Part shown: positions 52,907 to 61,430 of the stretch, piece by piece
Numbering within the stretch: position 1 is the first letter of the stretch
How the letters are laid out: every line of letters begins with the position of its first letter
Assembly (NCBI RefSeq): GCF_001570545.1
Contig: NZ_BBXD01000009.1
Coordinates: 923,200 to 987,199, forward strand
DNA from: Herbidospora mongoliensis
GTDB lineage: Bacteria > Actinomycetota > Actinomycetes > Streptosporangiales > Streptosporangiaceae
Direction: 5' to 3'
Length of the DNA stretch: 64,000 nucleotides
Translations under genes and position numbers: made by a program
The notes under the pieces: generated by a model
What the model was told of the DNA's origin: nothing
Databases searched by the model: none
Seen by the model: the letters and a program-made list of their open reading frames with translations, nothing else

Positions 52907-53997
52907 TCACTTGCCCCTACTGTTTCGCCCGGGTGGCCGAGGACAAGATCGCGTTCCGGTGCGTCGGCGGGTGTGACCCGGTGGCCGACGAGCCGCTGGG
53001 AGAGCTTCGCGGCGGTGTCCCCCCGTCGCTGCCGCCGGTGTTCCAGGTGCGGCGGCCGGGGCGGCGGGCCGACTGCCCCACGTGCAAGAGGGACACCGGG
53101 CGGCGGGTCTGCCCCGAATGTCACAGCGGCCTGGCCGCCGAATACTGCGCCAACCCCGGCCGGATCGTCGCCCTCATCGGGGCGAAGGGATCGGGCAAGA
53201 GCACCTACATCGCGGTGCTGCTGCACGAGCTGATGAACCGGGTCGGCGCCGAACTCGACGCCTCGCTGGTGCCGTGCGACGACCGGACGATCGAGCGCTA
53301 CCGCCGCGACTTCGCCCGCCCGCTCTACGGCGAGCACCGGCTGCTGCGGGCCACCCAGTCGGCGGTGACCGACACCCTGCGCGACCCCCTCGTCTACCTG
53401 CTCAGCCGGACCGTGAAGGGCCGGTTGCGCAGCCGCAGGGCGGCGCTGACGCTGGTGCTGTTCGACACGGCGGGCGAGGACCTGCGCAGCCGCGAGGTGA
53501 CCGAACGGCACCTGCGCTATCTGCGGGCGTCGGACGCGGTGGTGTTCCTGGTCGACCCCGCGTCGTTGCAGACGCCGTCCGACGATCCGGACAGCGATCC
53601 GGTGAACGTGATCGCCCGGGTGACGGAGCTGCTGCGTACGGAGAAAGGGCCCTTGAAGATCCCCGTGGCGGTAGCACTGAGCAAGATCGACGCGCAGAAG
53701 CGGGAGAGCGCCTCGGCGCTGCACCGGTCGCGGACCCCCTCGGGGGCCTTCGACCTCGACGACCACGAGGGCGTGCACGAGCAGGTCCGGGCGCTGCTGG
53801 ACGGCTGGCAGGCCGGCGCGCTCGATCGGTATCTGCGGCAGAACTACGCCGACTTCGCGTTCTTCGCGCTGTCGTCGCTGGGCGAGGTGCCCGGCGACGC
53901 CGAAGTCGGTCCGGGCGGCATCCGCCCCTACCGGGTCGAAGATCCACTGCTGTGGCTTCTGCACCGGTTCAACATGCTCGACGGCGTACGGAGGTAG
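52903..53997 (+). CDS. Zinc-ribbon TRAFAC-type GTPase (double-GTPase family-like)
   Basis: 364 residues. N-terminal zinc ribbons: CPYC...C and CPTC...CPEC (residues ~4-75). GTPase domain: P-loop ALIGAKGSGKST (~89-100), Walker B LVLFDTAGEDLRS (~185), and guanine motif ALSKID in place of NKxD (~260). No membrane helix. The architecture corresponds to the DO-GTPase families reported in GAP1-containing conflict systems. The ATG overlaps the scaffold stop and AGGTGG precedes it. Confidence 0.8.
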   Translation: MITCPYCFARVAEDKIAFRCVGGCDPVADEPLGELRGGVPPSLPPVFQVRRPGRRADCPTCKRDTGRRVCPECHSGLAAEYCANPGRIVALIGAKGSGKSTYIAVLLHELMNRVGAELDASLVPCDDRTIERYRRDFARPLYGEHRLLRATQSAVTDTLRDPLVYLLSRTVKGRLRSRRAALTLVLFDTAGEDLRSREVTERHLRYLRASDAVVFLVDPASLQTPSDDPDSDPVNVIARVTELLRTEKGPLKIPVAVALSKIDAQKRESASALHRSRTPSGAFDLDDHEGVHEQVRALLDGWQAGALDRYLRQNYADFAFFALSSLGEVPGDAEVGPGGIRPYRVEDPLLWLLHRFNMLDGVRR

Positions 53998-54000
53998 GTC

Positions 54001-56154
54001 ATGGCCTGGCAGCTCCAGTACACGTCGGCCGAATCGGGCCCAACGGGCCGGGCCGGGTTCCAGGTGACCGCCGAGACCCCCGGCCTGCCGCCCGTCCTGC
54101 GGGAGCGGAGCCTGCCCTTCCTGGTCTACCAGCCGCCGCCGGACGCCTCGTCCTCGGAGATGCCCGTCTCCATGGCCTATGGGCGTGAGGTGCTGGCGCG
54201 GTGCGTCTATCTGGGTCAGGACTATTCGGGGCGGTACGGGAACTTCCTGGGCCACGCGGTGCTGCTGGGCGAGGGGGACCTGGTCGGGTTGCGGCCGATC
54301 GAGTTCTGGGGCGCGTCGTGGTGGGCCGATCAGCCCGTCCCCGGTGACCTGCCGTCGCTGGAGCCCTCACCCGGACCTTTCCTCGACCCCGAATCCCTGG
54401 TGGCGTGGCTGGCCTCGCTGGGGCCCGACGCCTTTGTGCGGCTCGGCGGCCTGCTGGAGTCGGTGCGGCTGTTCCTGACCCGGGGACACGGGCGGCTGGT
54501 GCTGATCAGCCCCGACGTCTCCGAGATCGTGCGCTGGATCGCGGTGATCTCTTTCTCGCTGCCGTGGGCGTCGGCGATCCGGGTCTCCTTCGTCACCTAC
54601 ACCGGCGACCCGGCCTCATCGGGTCAGGTCATCGCGGGCACCACCCCCGACGTGTGGATCCCCCCGGACATCGACGCCACCGTGATCCGCCTCGACGAAC
54701 CCCCCGCCCCCGTGCGGACCGGCAGGTTCGCCGGAACCGTCGCCGGATTCTGGCGGCGCGGCGACCTCGACGGGCTCGACGCGCTCGGCGAGCTGGGCGA
54801 CGACCCCGAGACGGCGGCGGCCCTGCTCGCGCTCTGCCGGGGCGACCACACGGTCTCACCGGAGGAGCAGCTCGCCATCGCCGGGCTGGCCGCCGACGGC
54901 CTGCCGGATTGGGCGTGGCGGCGGCTGGGCTCCCAGGCGGCGCTGCTGACCCATGACCTGGCGTCGGTGGTGGCCGTCCACGCCGTCGAGGGCGCGGCCC
55001 GGTGCGTGTCGCTGGCCCTGCGCGATCCCGCACTGCCGTTGCCGGTACGGCTCCCGCCCCCCGGCTACGCCTCCGCGCTGGGAGCGGAGGCGACAGCGGT
55101 CCTGCGGTCGGCGCTCACCCCCGCCCAGGTGTCCGGGGTCGCCCGTGTGGCCGACGCCTGCGCCCTGCCGGTCGACCCGGCCGAGGTGGAGTCGGCGGCG
55201 GCCCGGACCATCCCCGGCAACCAGGAGGAGGCGGTCGCCGAACTGTCCCGGGTCCCCTCGGGCTGGCGCGAGCCGATGATCGCCGGTTACGTGGCCGGGC
55301 TGGAGGCCGCCCCCGGCGAGATCAGCCCCACCCTGTGCGGCCTGCTGGCCGGGAGCCCTCGCGACTGGCGCCGCGCCCCCCGGACGGGGGTGCGGGTGCT
55401 GGGCTGGCAGAACGCCCACGGAGGACGCGACCGCGTCGACGTGACGGTCGAACTCATGGACCAGGCGTTCGGGGTGTTCCGCGAACAGGTGCTGCCCGGG
55501 ATGTGGACCGGTCAGCCCCTACCGGGCGAGATCTCCCGGCTGGTCGACCTGCTCGGCCCGCGCATCGACGCCAGCCCCACGCTGGGCGAACTCCCCGGCC
55601 GCGCGTTCGTCAAGGCTGGCCTGGCCGACGGCGCCGTGCTGGACCTGGCCGAACGCGTCCGCGACGGCCTGCCCGGATTCCCCGCCGACGACGCCGAGGC
55701 GACCCTGATCGCGGCCCGCCTCCCGTCGGCCCCCACCCCGGTGGAGGCCGCCATCGCGATCGACCGGCTGACCGAACTGACCCGCGAGGGCAACGCCGAT
55801 CTGGCCGTGCTGACCCGCACCACCGCGGCGAAGGTCCTGTCGACGCGGGATCCCCGCTTCCGGTCGGCGGTGGCCAAGGCCGTCACCGACGCGACCCGCC
55901 GCTGGCTCATCCCCGAGTGGCTCAAACCCCGCCGGACCCGGGACCAGCGGATGGCACTGCTGGAGATCGCGATCAGGATGCGGGCCGCCGGGGTGATCGA
56001 ACCCCGCCTGGACGCGTGGGCCCGCTCCGAGATCAACAACTGGGGGCCGTTCAGCTCGGTCGAGGCCCGCTTCAAACAGGACGCCGAACTGGCCGCCGGC
56101 CTGCGGGAACTGGCCGGACAGCGAAGACGTCTGTTCGGTCGCGGAGACCGGTAG
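54001..56154 (+). CDS. GTPase-associated protein 1 (GAP1-type, N2 domain)
   Basis: 717 residues. The N-terminal ~150 residues (AWQLQYTSAESGPTGRAGFQVTAETPGLP, later YGREVLARCVYLGQDYSGRYGNFLGHAVL) match the GAP1-N2 domain pattern; mid and C-terminal regions are alpha-rich, consistent with GAP1-M and GAP1-C. In the described systems GAP1 is predicted to act on or with the partner GTPase, with the C-terminus as a variable region. GGAGG lies 6 nt before the ATG; it is 3 bp from the GTPase gene and directly abuts the next. Confidence 0.78.
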   Translation: MAWQLQYTSAESGPTGRAGFQVTAETPGLPPVLRERSLPFLVYQPPPDASSSEMPVSMAYGREVLARCVYLGQDYSGRYGNFLGHAVLLGEGDLVGLRPIEFWGASWWADQPVPGDLPSLEPSPGPFLDPESLVAWLASLGPDAFVRLGGLLESVRLFLTRGHGRLVLISPDVSEIVRWIAVISFSLPWASAIRVSFVTYTGDPASSGQVIAGTTPDVWIPPDIDATVIRLDEPPAPVRTGRFAGTVAGFWRRGDLDGLDALGELGDDPETAAALLALCRGDHTVSPEEQLAIAGLAADGLPDWAWRRLGSQAALLTHDLASVVAVHAVEGAARCVSLALRDPALPLPVRLPPPGYASALGAEATAVLRSALTPAQVSGVARVADACALPVDPAEVESAAARTIPGNQEEAVAELSRVPSGWREPMIAGYVAGLEAAPGEISPTLCGLLAGSPRDWRRAPRTGVRVLGWQNAHGGRDRVDVTVELMDQAFGVFREQVLPGMWTGQPLPGEISRLVDLLGPRIDASPTLGELPGRAFVKAGLADGAVLDLAERVRDGLPGFPADDAEATLIAARLPSAPTPVEAAIAIDRLTELTREGNADLAVLTRTTAAKVLSTRDPRFRSAVAKAVTDATRRWLIPEWLKPRRTRDQRMALLEIAIRMRAAGVIEPRLDAWARSEINNWGPFSSVEARFKQDAELAAGLRELAGQRRRLFGRGDR

Positions 56155-57738
56155 ATGTGGTGGCTCGTCCTGGTCGGCTTCTGGCTCGCGGCCATGTGGG
56201 CGGTGTTCGTGTTCGTCGTCCCCGTGCTGTTCGCGGTGACCGTGGCCGTCGCGGTGCTGGGGGCGCTGGGGGCCTACTTCGTCACGGCGGGGGCGGTGCT
56301 GCTGCCCGACCAGGGGGTGCGGGCGCCGCCGGAGGGCGCCGAGCCCGCCTACCGGCACTACCTGGTCTCGCAGGTCTGGCGTGACTGGTGGTCGGTGCTG
56401 GCCCTGTCGGTGCCGATCGTCGACGACCGGGTCCGACGGCTCCTCCGGTCGCTGACCAGGCTGCTGCTGAAGGACGAGCGGCGGTATGTGCTCTTCCCGT
56501 TGTGGCTGGGGGTCGTCGCAGGCCTGGTGGCGGCGGTGGTGCCGCTGAGCGCGGTCGCGCTGCTGGTCACGGCCGCCTACCTGGTGACCGTCGTGGCCGG
56601 GCTGCTGGCGTGGCTGGCGTTCGTCGGGGTGCTCCGCGCGGTCGAGCAGTCGGTGATGCTGCTGCGGCGGATCCTTCAGGCGTGTCCCTATCCCGGGTGC
56701 TACGCGCGGATCGACCGGCCCATCTACGCGTGCCCGTCGTGCGGGGCCCAGCATCGGGCGTTGCGCCCGGACCGGAACGGCGCGTTCCGGCACGTGTGCC
56801 GCTGCGGGGCGCGGCTGCCCACCACGATCCTTCTCGGCCGCCATCACCTGCGGGCGCTGTGCCCTCACTGTGGCCGGACGTTGCCCGGGAAGATCGGCAA
56901 GGTGCGGGTCGAGCCGGTCCCGCTCGTCGGCGGTCCTGACGCGGGGAAGACCACGTTTCTCGCCGTGGCGGTCGACGCCCTCAGGGAAACGGCCGGGGCC
57001 CGGTTCGTCGACCAGGGCGACGAACCGGGCCCCGGCCCCCAGTTGCCGAAGGCCGTCATGCTCGACGTGTCGGCCCGGATCATCTACCTGTTCGACCCTT
57101 CGGGAGAGCACTACACCGGCGCCAGCCAGGTGGAGGCGATGGGTTATCTCGCCCACGGCGAGGCGATGGTCCTGCTGATCGACCCGTTCGCGCTGCCCGC
57201 CGTCCAGGACAGCCTCGTGCCCGCCGACCGCGAGTTGCTGGCGGCCGGAGGCGTGGTCCCCTCGCGCGAAGACCCGGCCGACACCGTCCACCGGGTCCGC
57301 AACGAGCTCTCCACCCGCGCCGACGGCGGCCACCAGCGCCGCATCGCGGTGGTGGTCACCAAGGGCGACCTGCTGACCCGGACGACCACGGGCCAGGGCG
57401 CCGACGACGACCCGCGGACGTGGCTGACCAGCATGGGCATGGGCAACCTGGTCCGCGACCTGTCGAACCGGGGGTCCGAGGTCCGCTACACGACCTCGGG
57501 CCTGCCGCCGGACCCGGAGGAGATCGCGGGACTGCTGACGTGGCTGACCGGCCTGAGCGGCGAACCCACGGCTGACCGGTCGGCCGGGGAACCCTGGCGG
57601 CCGAGGTCCCGGCCCGAGGGACGTCCGCCACTCAGCTACACCGCCTTCCGGCGGCTGCTCTTCACCGCCGGCGTGGTGCTGAGTGCGGGCGCGGTGACCG
57701 GTCTGGTGCTCTGGTACATGCAACGTTCATCGGTCTGA
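56155..57738 (+). CDS. Membrane-anchored zinc-ribbon GTPase (second GTPase of the system)
   Basis: 527 residues. Paired N-terminal membrane helices (~2-24, ~28-45), two more around ~118-165, then cysteine pairs (CPYPGC, CPSC, CRC, CPHC, ~180-245) forming zinc ribbons. The GTPase domain has P-loop LVGGPDAGKTTF (~258) and guanine motif VVTKGD. The Walker B/switch II reads YLFDPSGEHY instead of DTAGE, close to but not the same as the soluble partner. A final membrane helix (~500-520) closes the protein. Start codon directly follows the GAP1 stop. Confidence 0.8.
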   Translation: MWWLVLVGFWLAAMWAVFVFVVPVLFAVTVAVAVLGALGAYFVTAGAVLLPDQGVRAPPEGAEPAYRHYLVSQVWRDWWSVLALSVPIVDDRVRRLLRSLTRLLLKDERRYVLFPLWLGVVAGLVAAVVPLSAVALLVTAAYLVTVVAGLLAWLAFVGVLRAVEQSVMLLRRILQACPYPGCYARIDRPIYACPSCGAQHRALRPDRNGAFRHVCRCGARLPTTILLGRHHLRALCPHCGRTLPGKIGKVRVEPVPLVGGPDAGKTTFLAVAVDALRETAGARFVDQGDEPGPGPQLPKAVMLDVSARIIYLFDPSGEHYTGASQVEAMGYLAHGEAMVLLIDPFALPAVQDSLVPADRELLAAGGVVPSREDPADTVHRVRNELSTRADGGHQRRIAVVVTKGDLLTRTTTGQGADDDPRTWLTSMGMGNLVRDLSNRGSEVRYTTSGLPPDPEEIAGLLTWLTGLSGEPTADRSAGEPWRPRSRPEGRPPLSYTAFRRLLFTAGVVLSAGAVTGLVLWYMQRSSV

Positions 57739-57769
57739 CCTGGTCGTCGCCGATAATTAGTTTGGTCGA

Positions 57770-57799
57770 TTGACGAATTACCGAACGGGATTCTACGGT
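57770..57799 (+). promoter_or_regulatory. Promoter of the pectate lyase gene
   Basis: -35 TTGACG, 18-nt spacer, -10 TACGGT; expected transcript start ~22 nt before the ATG, leaving room for the GGAGG ribosome binding site. Separates this gene from the GTPase operon. Confidence 0.55.
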
Positions 57800-57827
57800 G
57801 CGGGCGCTCCCATCGAAGGAGGGCGTC

Positions 57828-59228
57828 ATGCCCCTTCCCGTCCGCAGACTCCGACTACCGACGCAAGCACTTGCCGCCGCACTGGTGGCCGCGACACTGA
57901 TCGCGCTCCCGGCGCGGGCGGCCGTCCCGGCCGCGAACGGCGTCTACACTCTGGCCTCCGCGTCCAGCGGCAAATGCCTGACCGTGGCCGGCACCGCCAA
58001 CGGCGGCCCGGCCACCCAGATCGCCTGCGCCTCCGCCCACCAGTGGCGGGCCGTGCCACAGGGCGGCGTGTTCAACCTGGTCAGCGCGACCAGCACCCGC
58101 TGTCTGGACGCCCCGGCGACTCCCCAGCTCCAGCAGTGGGGCTGCGGCGACGGCCAGAAGCCCAACCAGCAGTGGACGTTCACCGCGTCCGGATTAGCGT
58201 CGGGGAAGTACCTGATCCGCAACGTCGCCACCGGCCTGTGCGTCTCCAATCAGGGCGGGTCCACCGCAGGCAACAACCCGGTCGTCCAGGAGACCTGCTC
58301 CGACGTCGCCCGGATGCAGTGGACCTTCAACCCGGCCGGCGGCCGGGCCTGGCCGGCCACCCCCGACGGCTTCGCCTCGACCGGCGGCGGCGCCACCGGC
58401 GGCGCGGCGGGCCAGACCGTGACCGTCACCACCTACGCCGACCTGGTCCGTTACGCCACGGCGAGCCAGCCGTACGTGATCAGGGTCAACGGCACCCTCA
58501 ACGCCAGCCCGCGCGGCAACGAGATCAGGGTCGCCTCGAACAAGACCATCGTCGGAGTCGGGCGCGACGGCACGATCGCGGGCGGCGGCTTCTTCCTGGA
58601 GAACGTCAGCAACGTCGTCATCAGGAACCTGACGATCAGGGACACCCTGATGCCCGAGGACGACCCTGGCGACGACGTGTACGACTACGACGGCATCCAG
58701 ATGGACAACGCCCACCACGTCTGGATCGACCACAACCACATCACCCGGATGAACGACGGCCTGCTCGACAGCCGTGAGGACACGACGTATCTGACCGTGT
58801 CGTGGAACATCCTGGCGGAGGGCCGCAAGGCCTTCGGCATCGGCTGGACCCCGAACGTCACCTCGCGGATGACCATCCACCACAACTGGCTGCGCGACAA
58901 CAACTCCCGCAACCCGAGCGCCGACAACATCGCCTACGCCCACCTGTACAACAACTACCTGACCGGCATCACCGGCTACGGCAACTACGCCCGCGGCGGC
59001 ACCCGGATGGTCCTGGAGAACAGCTACTTCGACGGCGTCCGCGACCCCTACTACCGCGACGCCACGGCCCAGCTCCGCCAGTCGGGCAGCACGGTCGTGA
59101 ACTCCTCCGGCCGTCAGGAGACGGGCGGTTCCGCCTTCACCCCGAGTTCCTTCTACGCGTACCCCTCGACCCGACGGCCCAGGTCCCGACCCTGGTCCGC
59201 AATTACGCCGGCCCTCAGGCCGACATAG
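57828..59228 (+). CDS. Secreted pectate lyase (PL1) with ricin-type lectin domain, C-terminal frameshift
   Basis: 466 residues as read. Signal peptide (~1-33, cleavage near ARA-A), a ricin B-like carbohydrate-binding domain (~36-165, GKCLTVAG, RCLDAPAT, QQWTF repeats), and a PL1 parallel beta-helix (~185-450: NKTIVGVG, DYDGIQMDNAHHVWIDHNHI, HHNWLRDNNSRNPSADNIAYAHLYNNYL). The protein cleaves polygalacturonate by beta-elimination. After FYAYP the frame gives an unrelated Arg/Ser tail, while the +1-shifted frame gives LDPTAQVPTLVRNYAGPQA, the normal PL1 end, stopping at 59236. One missing C in the run at 59162-59165 explains it. GGAGG lies 5-6 nt before the ATG. Confidence 0.9.
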   Translation: MPLPVRRLRLPTQALAAALVAATLIALPARAAVPAANGVYTLASASSGKCLTVAGTANGGPATQIACASAHQWRAVPQGGVFNLVSATSTRCLDAPATPQLQQWGCGDGQKPNQQWTFTASGLASGKYLIRNVATGLCVSNQGGSTAGNNPVVQETCSDVARMQWTFNPAGGRAWPATPDGFASTGGGATGGAAGQTVTVTTYADLVRYATASQPYVIRVNGTLNASPRGNEIRVASNKTIVGVGRDGTIAGGGFFLENVSNVVIRNLTIRDTLMPEDDPGDDVYDYDGIQMDNAHHVWIDHNHITRMNDGLLDSREDTTYLTVSWNILAEGRKAFGIGWTPNVTSRMTIHHNWLRDNNSRNPSADNIAYAHLYNNYLTGITGYGNYARGGTRMVLENSYFDGVRDPYYRDATAQLRQSGSTVVNSSGRQETGGSAFTPSSFYAYPSTRRPRSRPWSAITPALRPT

Positions 59229-59242
59229 GTCTCTAGGAAACC

Positions 59243-59278
59243 TGAATGCCGCACCTGATCCGTCATGTGCGGCATTCA
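59243..59278. terminator. Perfect 12-bp hairpin between pectate lyase and ADP-ribosylglycohydrolase genes
   Basis: TGAATGCCGCAC / GTGCGGCATTCA with a 12-nt loop and no T-run. It ends 2 nt before the ATG of the next gene. It may be a tail-less actinobacterial terminator for the lyase, or an inverted-repeat operator or translation-blocking hairpin for the glycohydrolase. Confidence 0.6.
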
Positions 59279-59280
59279 CA

Positions 59281-60153
59281 ATGGAACCGATGTCCGCCTC
59301 CCACGCCCGCGCCTCGCTCTCCGGCCTAGCCTTGGGTGACGCTTTCGGGTCCCAGTTCTTCGTCCCCGCCAACCGCCCCCACCTGACCGCCCGCTCTCTC
59401 CCACCGGCTCCCTGGCAGTGGACCGACGACACCGAGATGGCCTGCTCGGTGCATGACGTACTGACCAGAATCGGCAGCGTCGACGTCGACTACCTGGCCG
59501 CCGCCTTCGCCGCCCGCCACGACTTCGACCGGGGCTACGGCCCCGCCACCAACCGCCTGCTGCGCCTGGTCCGCGAAGGCGGCGACTGGCGCGAACTCGC
59601 GACCGGCCTGTTCGACGGCAAGGGCTCATGGGGCAACGGCGCCGCGATGCGGGTGGCCCCGCTGGGCGCCTGGTTCGCCGGCGACCCGGCCAGGGCCGCG
59701 CAGGAGGCGGCGCTGTCGGCCGAGATCACCCACACCCACCCCGAAGCGGTGGCCGGCGCGATGGCCGTCGCCGTGGCGGCGGGCCTGGACCCGTCCCTGT
59801 CCCCGGCCGGGTTCCTCGACCGGATCATGGAGCACGTCCCACCGGGTTTGGTCCGCAAGGGCATCGCCGAGGCCCGCCAACTGCTGACGATCAGCGACCC
59901 CCTGCTGGCCGCCCGGATGCTGGGCAACGGCCGCCAGGTCGCCGCCCACGACACGGTCCCGTTCACGCTGTGGGTGGCGGCGAGGGAACGCCGCGACTTC
60001 GAGAAGGCCATGTGGACCACCGCGTCGGCAGGCGGAGACGTGGACACGACCTGCGCGATCGTCGGCGGCATCATCGCGGCTTCGCCAGACGTGATCCTGC
60101 CCGCCGAGTGGCTCGACCGCCGCGAACCCCTGCCGGAGTGGGCAGGGGTCTAG
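59281..60153 (+). CDS. ADP-ribosylglycohydrolase (DraG-like)
   Basis: 290 residues, all-helical di-magnesium fold. Metal motifs are intact: WTDDTEMACSVHDVL (~47-60) and ASAGGDVDTTCAIVGGII (~248-264). It removes ADP-ribose from proteins or other targets. ATG 59281 or 59290 may be the start; neither has a strong ribosome binding site and a hairpin abuts the former. It neighbours a TIR-domain gene, so both may act in NAD/ADP-ribose-based responses, which is inference. Confidence 0.9.
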   Translation: MEPMSASHARASLSGLALGDAFGSQFFVPANRPHLTARSLPPAPWQWTDDTEMACSVHDVLTRIGSVDVDYLAAAFAARHDFDRGYGPATNRLLRLVREGGDWRELATGLFDGKGSWGNGAAMRVAPLGAWFAGDPARAAQEAALSAEITHTHPEAVAGAMAVAVAAGLDPSLSPAGFLDRIMEHVPPGLVRKGIAEARQLLTISDPLLAARMLGNGRQVAAHDTVPFTLWVAARERRDFEKAMWTTASAGGDVDTTCAIVGGIIAASPDVILPAEWLDRREPLPEWAGV

Positions 60154-60269
60154 CCGATCGGGGCTCGGCTACCCATCACCACCTGGGACGGGACACCCAC
60201 CCCATTTTTCGGATGTCACTTAAATCCCTAAACAGTCCTACATCGTGAACCTTCAGCAACAGTAGTCAC

Positions 60270-60286
60270 CTACAGCTCTGTAGCCT
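60270..60286 (+). promoter_or_regulatory. -10 element and overlapping inverted repeat upstream of the TIR gene
   Basis: TAGCCT (60281-60286) lies 7 nt before ATG 60294 (leaderless arrangement). It is overlapped by the perfect repeat CTACAG-CT-CTGTAG (60270-60283), where a repressor could block transcription. Confidence 0.5.
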
Positions 60287-60293
60287 CCCCAAC

Positions 60294-61430
60294 ATGAACT
60301 CGACCAACGCTGCGGGCTTCTGGAGCTATACACACCGGGACAACCAAGCGGAGAACGGGCGTCTACTGCGCCTCGCCCAGGAGGTTCGCGAGGAGTTCGC
60401 CCTGCTCACGGGGAATGAACTGGAGATTTTCGTCGACCGCGAGGGGATCGAGTGGGGTGACGAATGGCGCCAGAGAATAGATGACGCACTTCAGGCCACC
60501 ACCTTCTTCATCCCGATCATCACACCCCGCTATATGCAGAGCAAGGAATGCCGACGGGAGCTTCTCCTTTTCTCGGGCAAAGCCGCGAGCCTCGGTGTTA
60601 ACGAACTCTTCCTGCCGATCCTGTACGCTCCGATACGACAACTCGAGCGCCCCGAAGAGAATGACGACGAGATCATTTCTCTTATTCAGCGCACCCAATA
60701 CATGGACTGGCGCAAGCTACGACTGCTGGACGAGAACTCGTCCACTTACCGGGCGGAGATCAACGCCCTGGCGACGCGCCTCGTCGACATCGCGGAGCGG
60801 CTGCAGGAGAACCCTCCCCCACCTCCGACCTCTGAGGAGCTCGCCGAAGAAGCTTTCTTCCAGGGAGAGCCCGGGCTTGTCGACGTCATGGCCGACGCCG
60901 AGGGCGCCGCGGAGGCATGGCTCAAATCCATGGAAGATCTCGTCAGCTTGATGAGTGAGCTCAGAGACATGGTCGTTCCCATGACCGAGAAGCTCAAGGA
61001 GAACGACAATGCGGGGAAAGGTTTCGCCGGGCGACTCCTCCTCATGCGGGAGTTCGCCGCAGAGATGGATCCGATCGCGAACCGCCTGATGTCCATTTCG
61101 ACCAGCTACGCGGAACAGGTGGTGAGAATAAATCCGGCCGTGCTCGCCGCCAAGCGAGAACTGAAAGAGGGCACCCGGAACACCACTCCGGAGGAGCGAA
61201 CCGCGTACATCGAATCCATGCGCCAGCTCGCCACGAACATGGAGCCTGTCGTCGGCCTGCTGAACGGACTGATTCAAGTCCTGGACCAGAGCAAAGGTGT
61301 CAGCAGAGACATAGCCCGGCCGATCAGCAAGATGACCAAGGCTCTCAGCTACCTGCAGGACAGCCACGAACTGATGCGGCAGTGGACGATGCTCCCTGAT
61401 GGCTTACCTGCCATCGCGAGCGCCGAGTGA
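60294..61430 (+). CDS. TIR-domain protein with helical C-terminal region
   Basis: 378 residues. N-terminal TIR domain (~5-150): AGFWSYTHRDN (strand A), IFVDREGIEWGDEW (BB region), RIDDALQATTFFIPIITPRYMQSKECRREL, where Glu89 sits at the position of the TIR NADase catalytic Glu. A Pro-run (~185) leads to a long helical/coiled-coil C-terminus (~195-378) without known motifs, perhaps for oligomerisation. Base composition is visibly lower in GC than its neighbours, and the gene has its own promoter. Bacterial TIR proteins are commonly NAD-depleting immune effectors. Confidence 0.88.
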   Translation: MNSTNAAGFWSYTHRDNQAENGRLLRLAQEVREEFALLTGNELEIFVDREGIEWGDEWRQRIDDALQATTFFIPIITPRYMQSKECRRELLLFSGKAASLGVNELFLPILYAPIRQLERPEENDDEIISLIQRTQYMDWRKLRLLDENSSTYRAEINALATRLVDIAERLQENPPPPPTSEELAEEAFFQGEPGLVDVMADAEGAAEAWLKSMEDLVSLMSELRDMVVPMTEKLKENDNAGKGFAGRLLLMREFAAEMDPIANRLMSISTSYAEQVVRINPAVLAAKRELKEGTRNTTPEERTAYIESMRQLATNMEPVVGLLNGLIQVLDQSKGVSRDIARPISKMTKALSYLQDSHELMRQWTMLPDGLPAIASAE

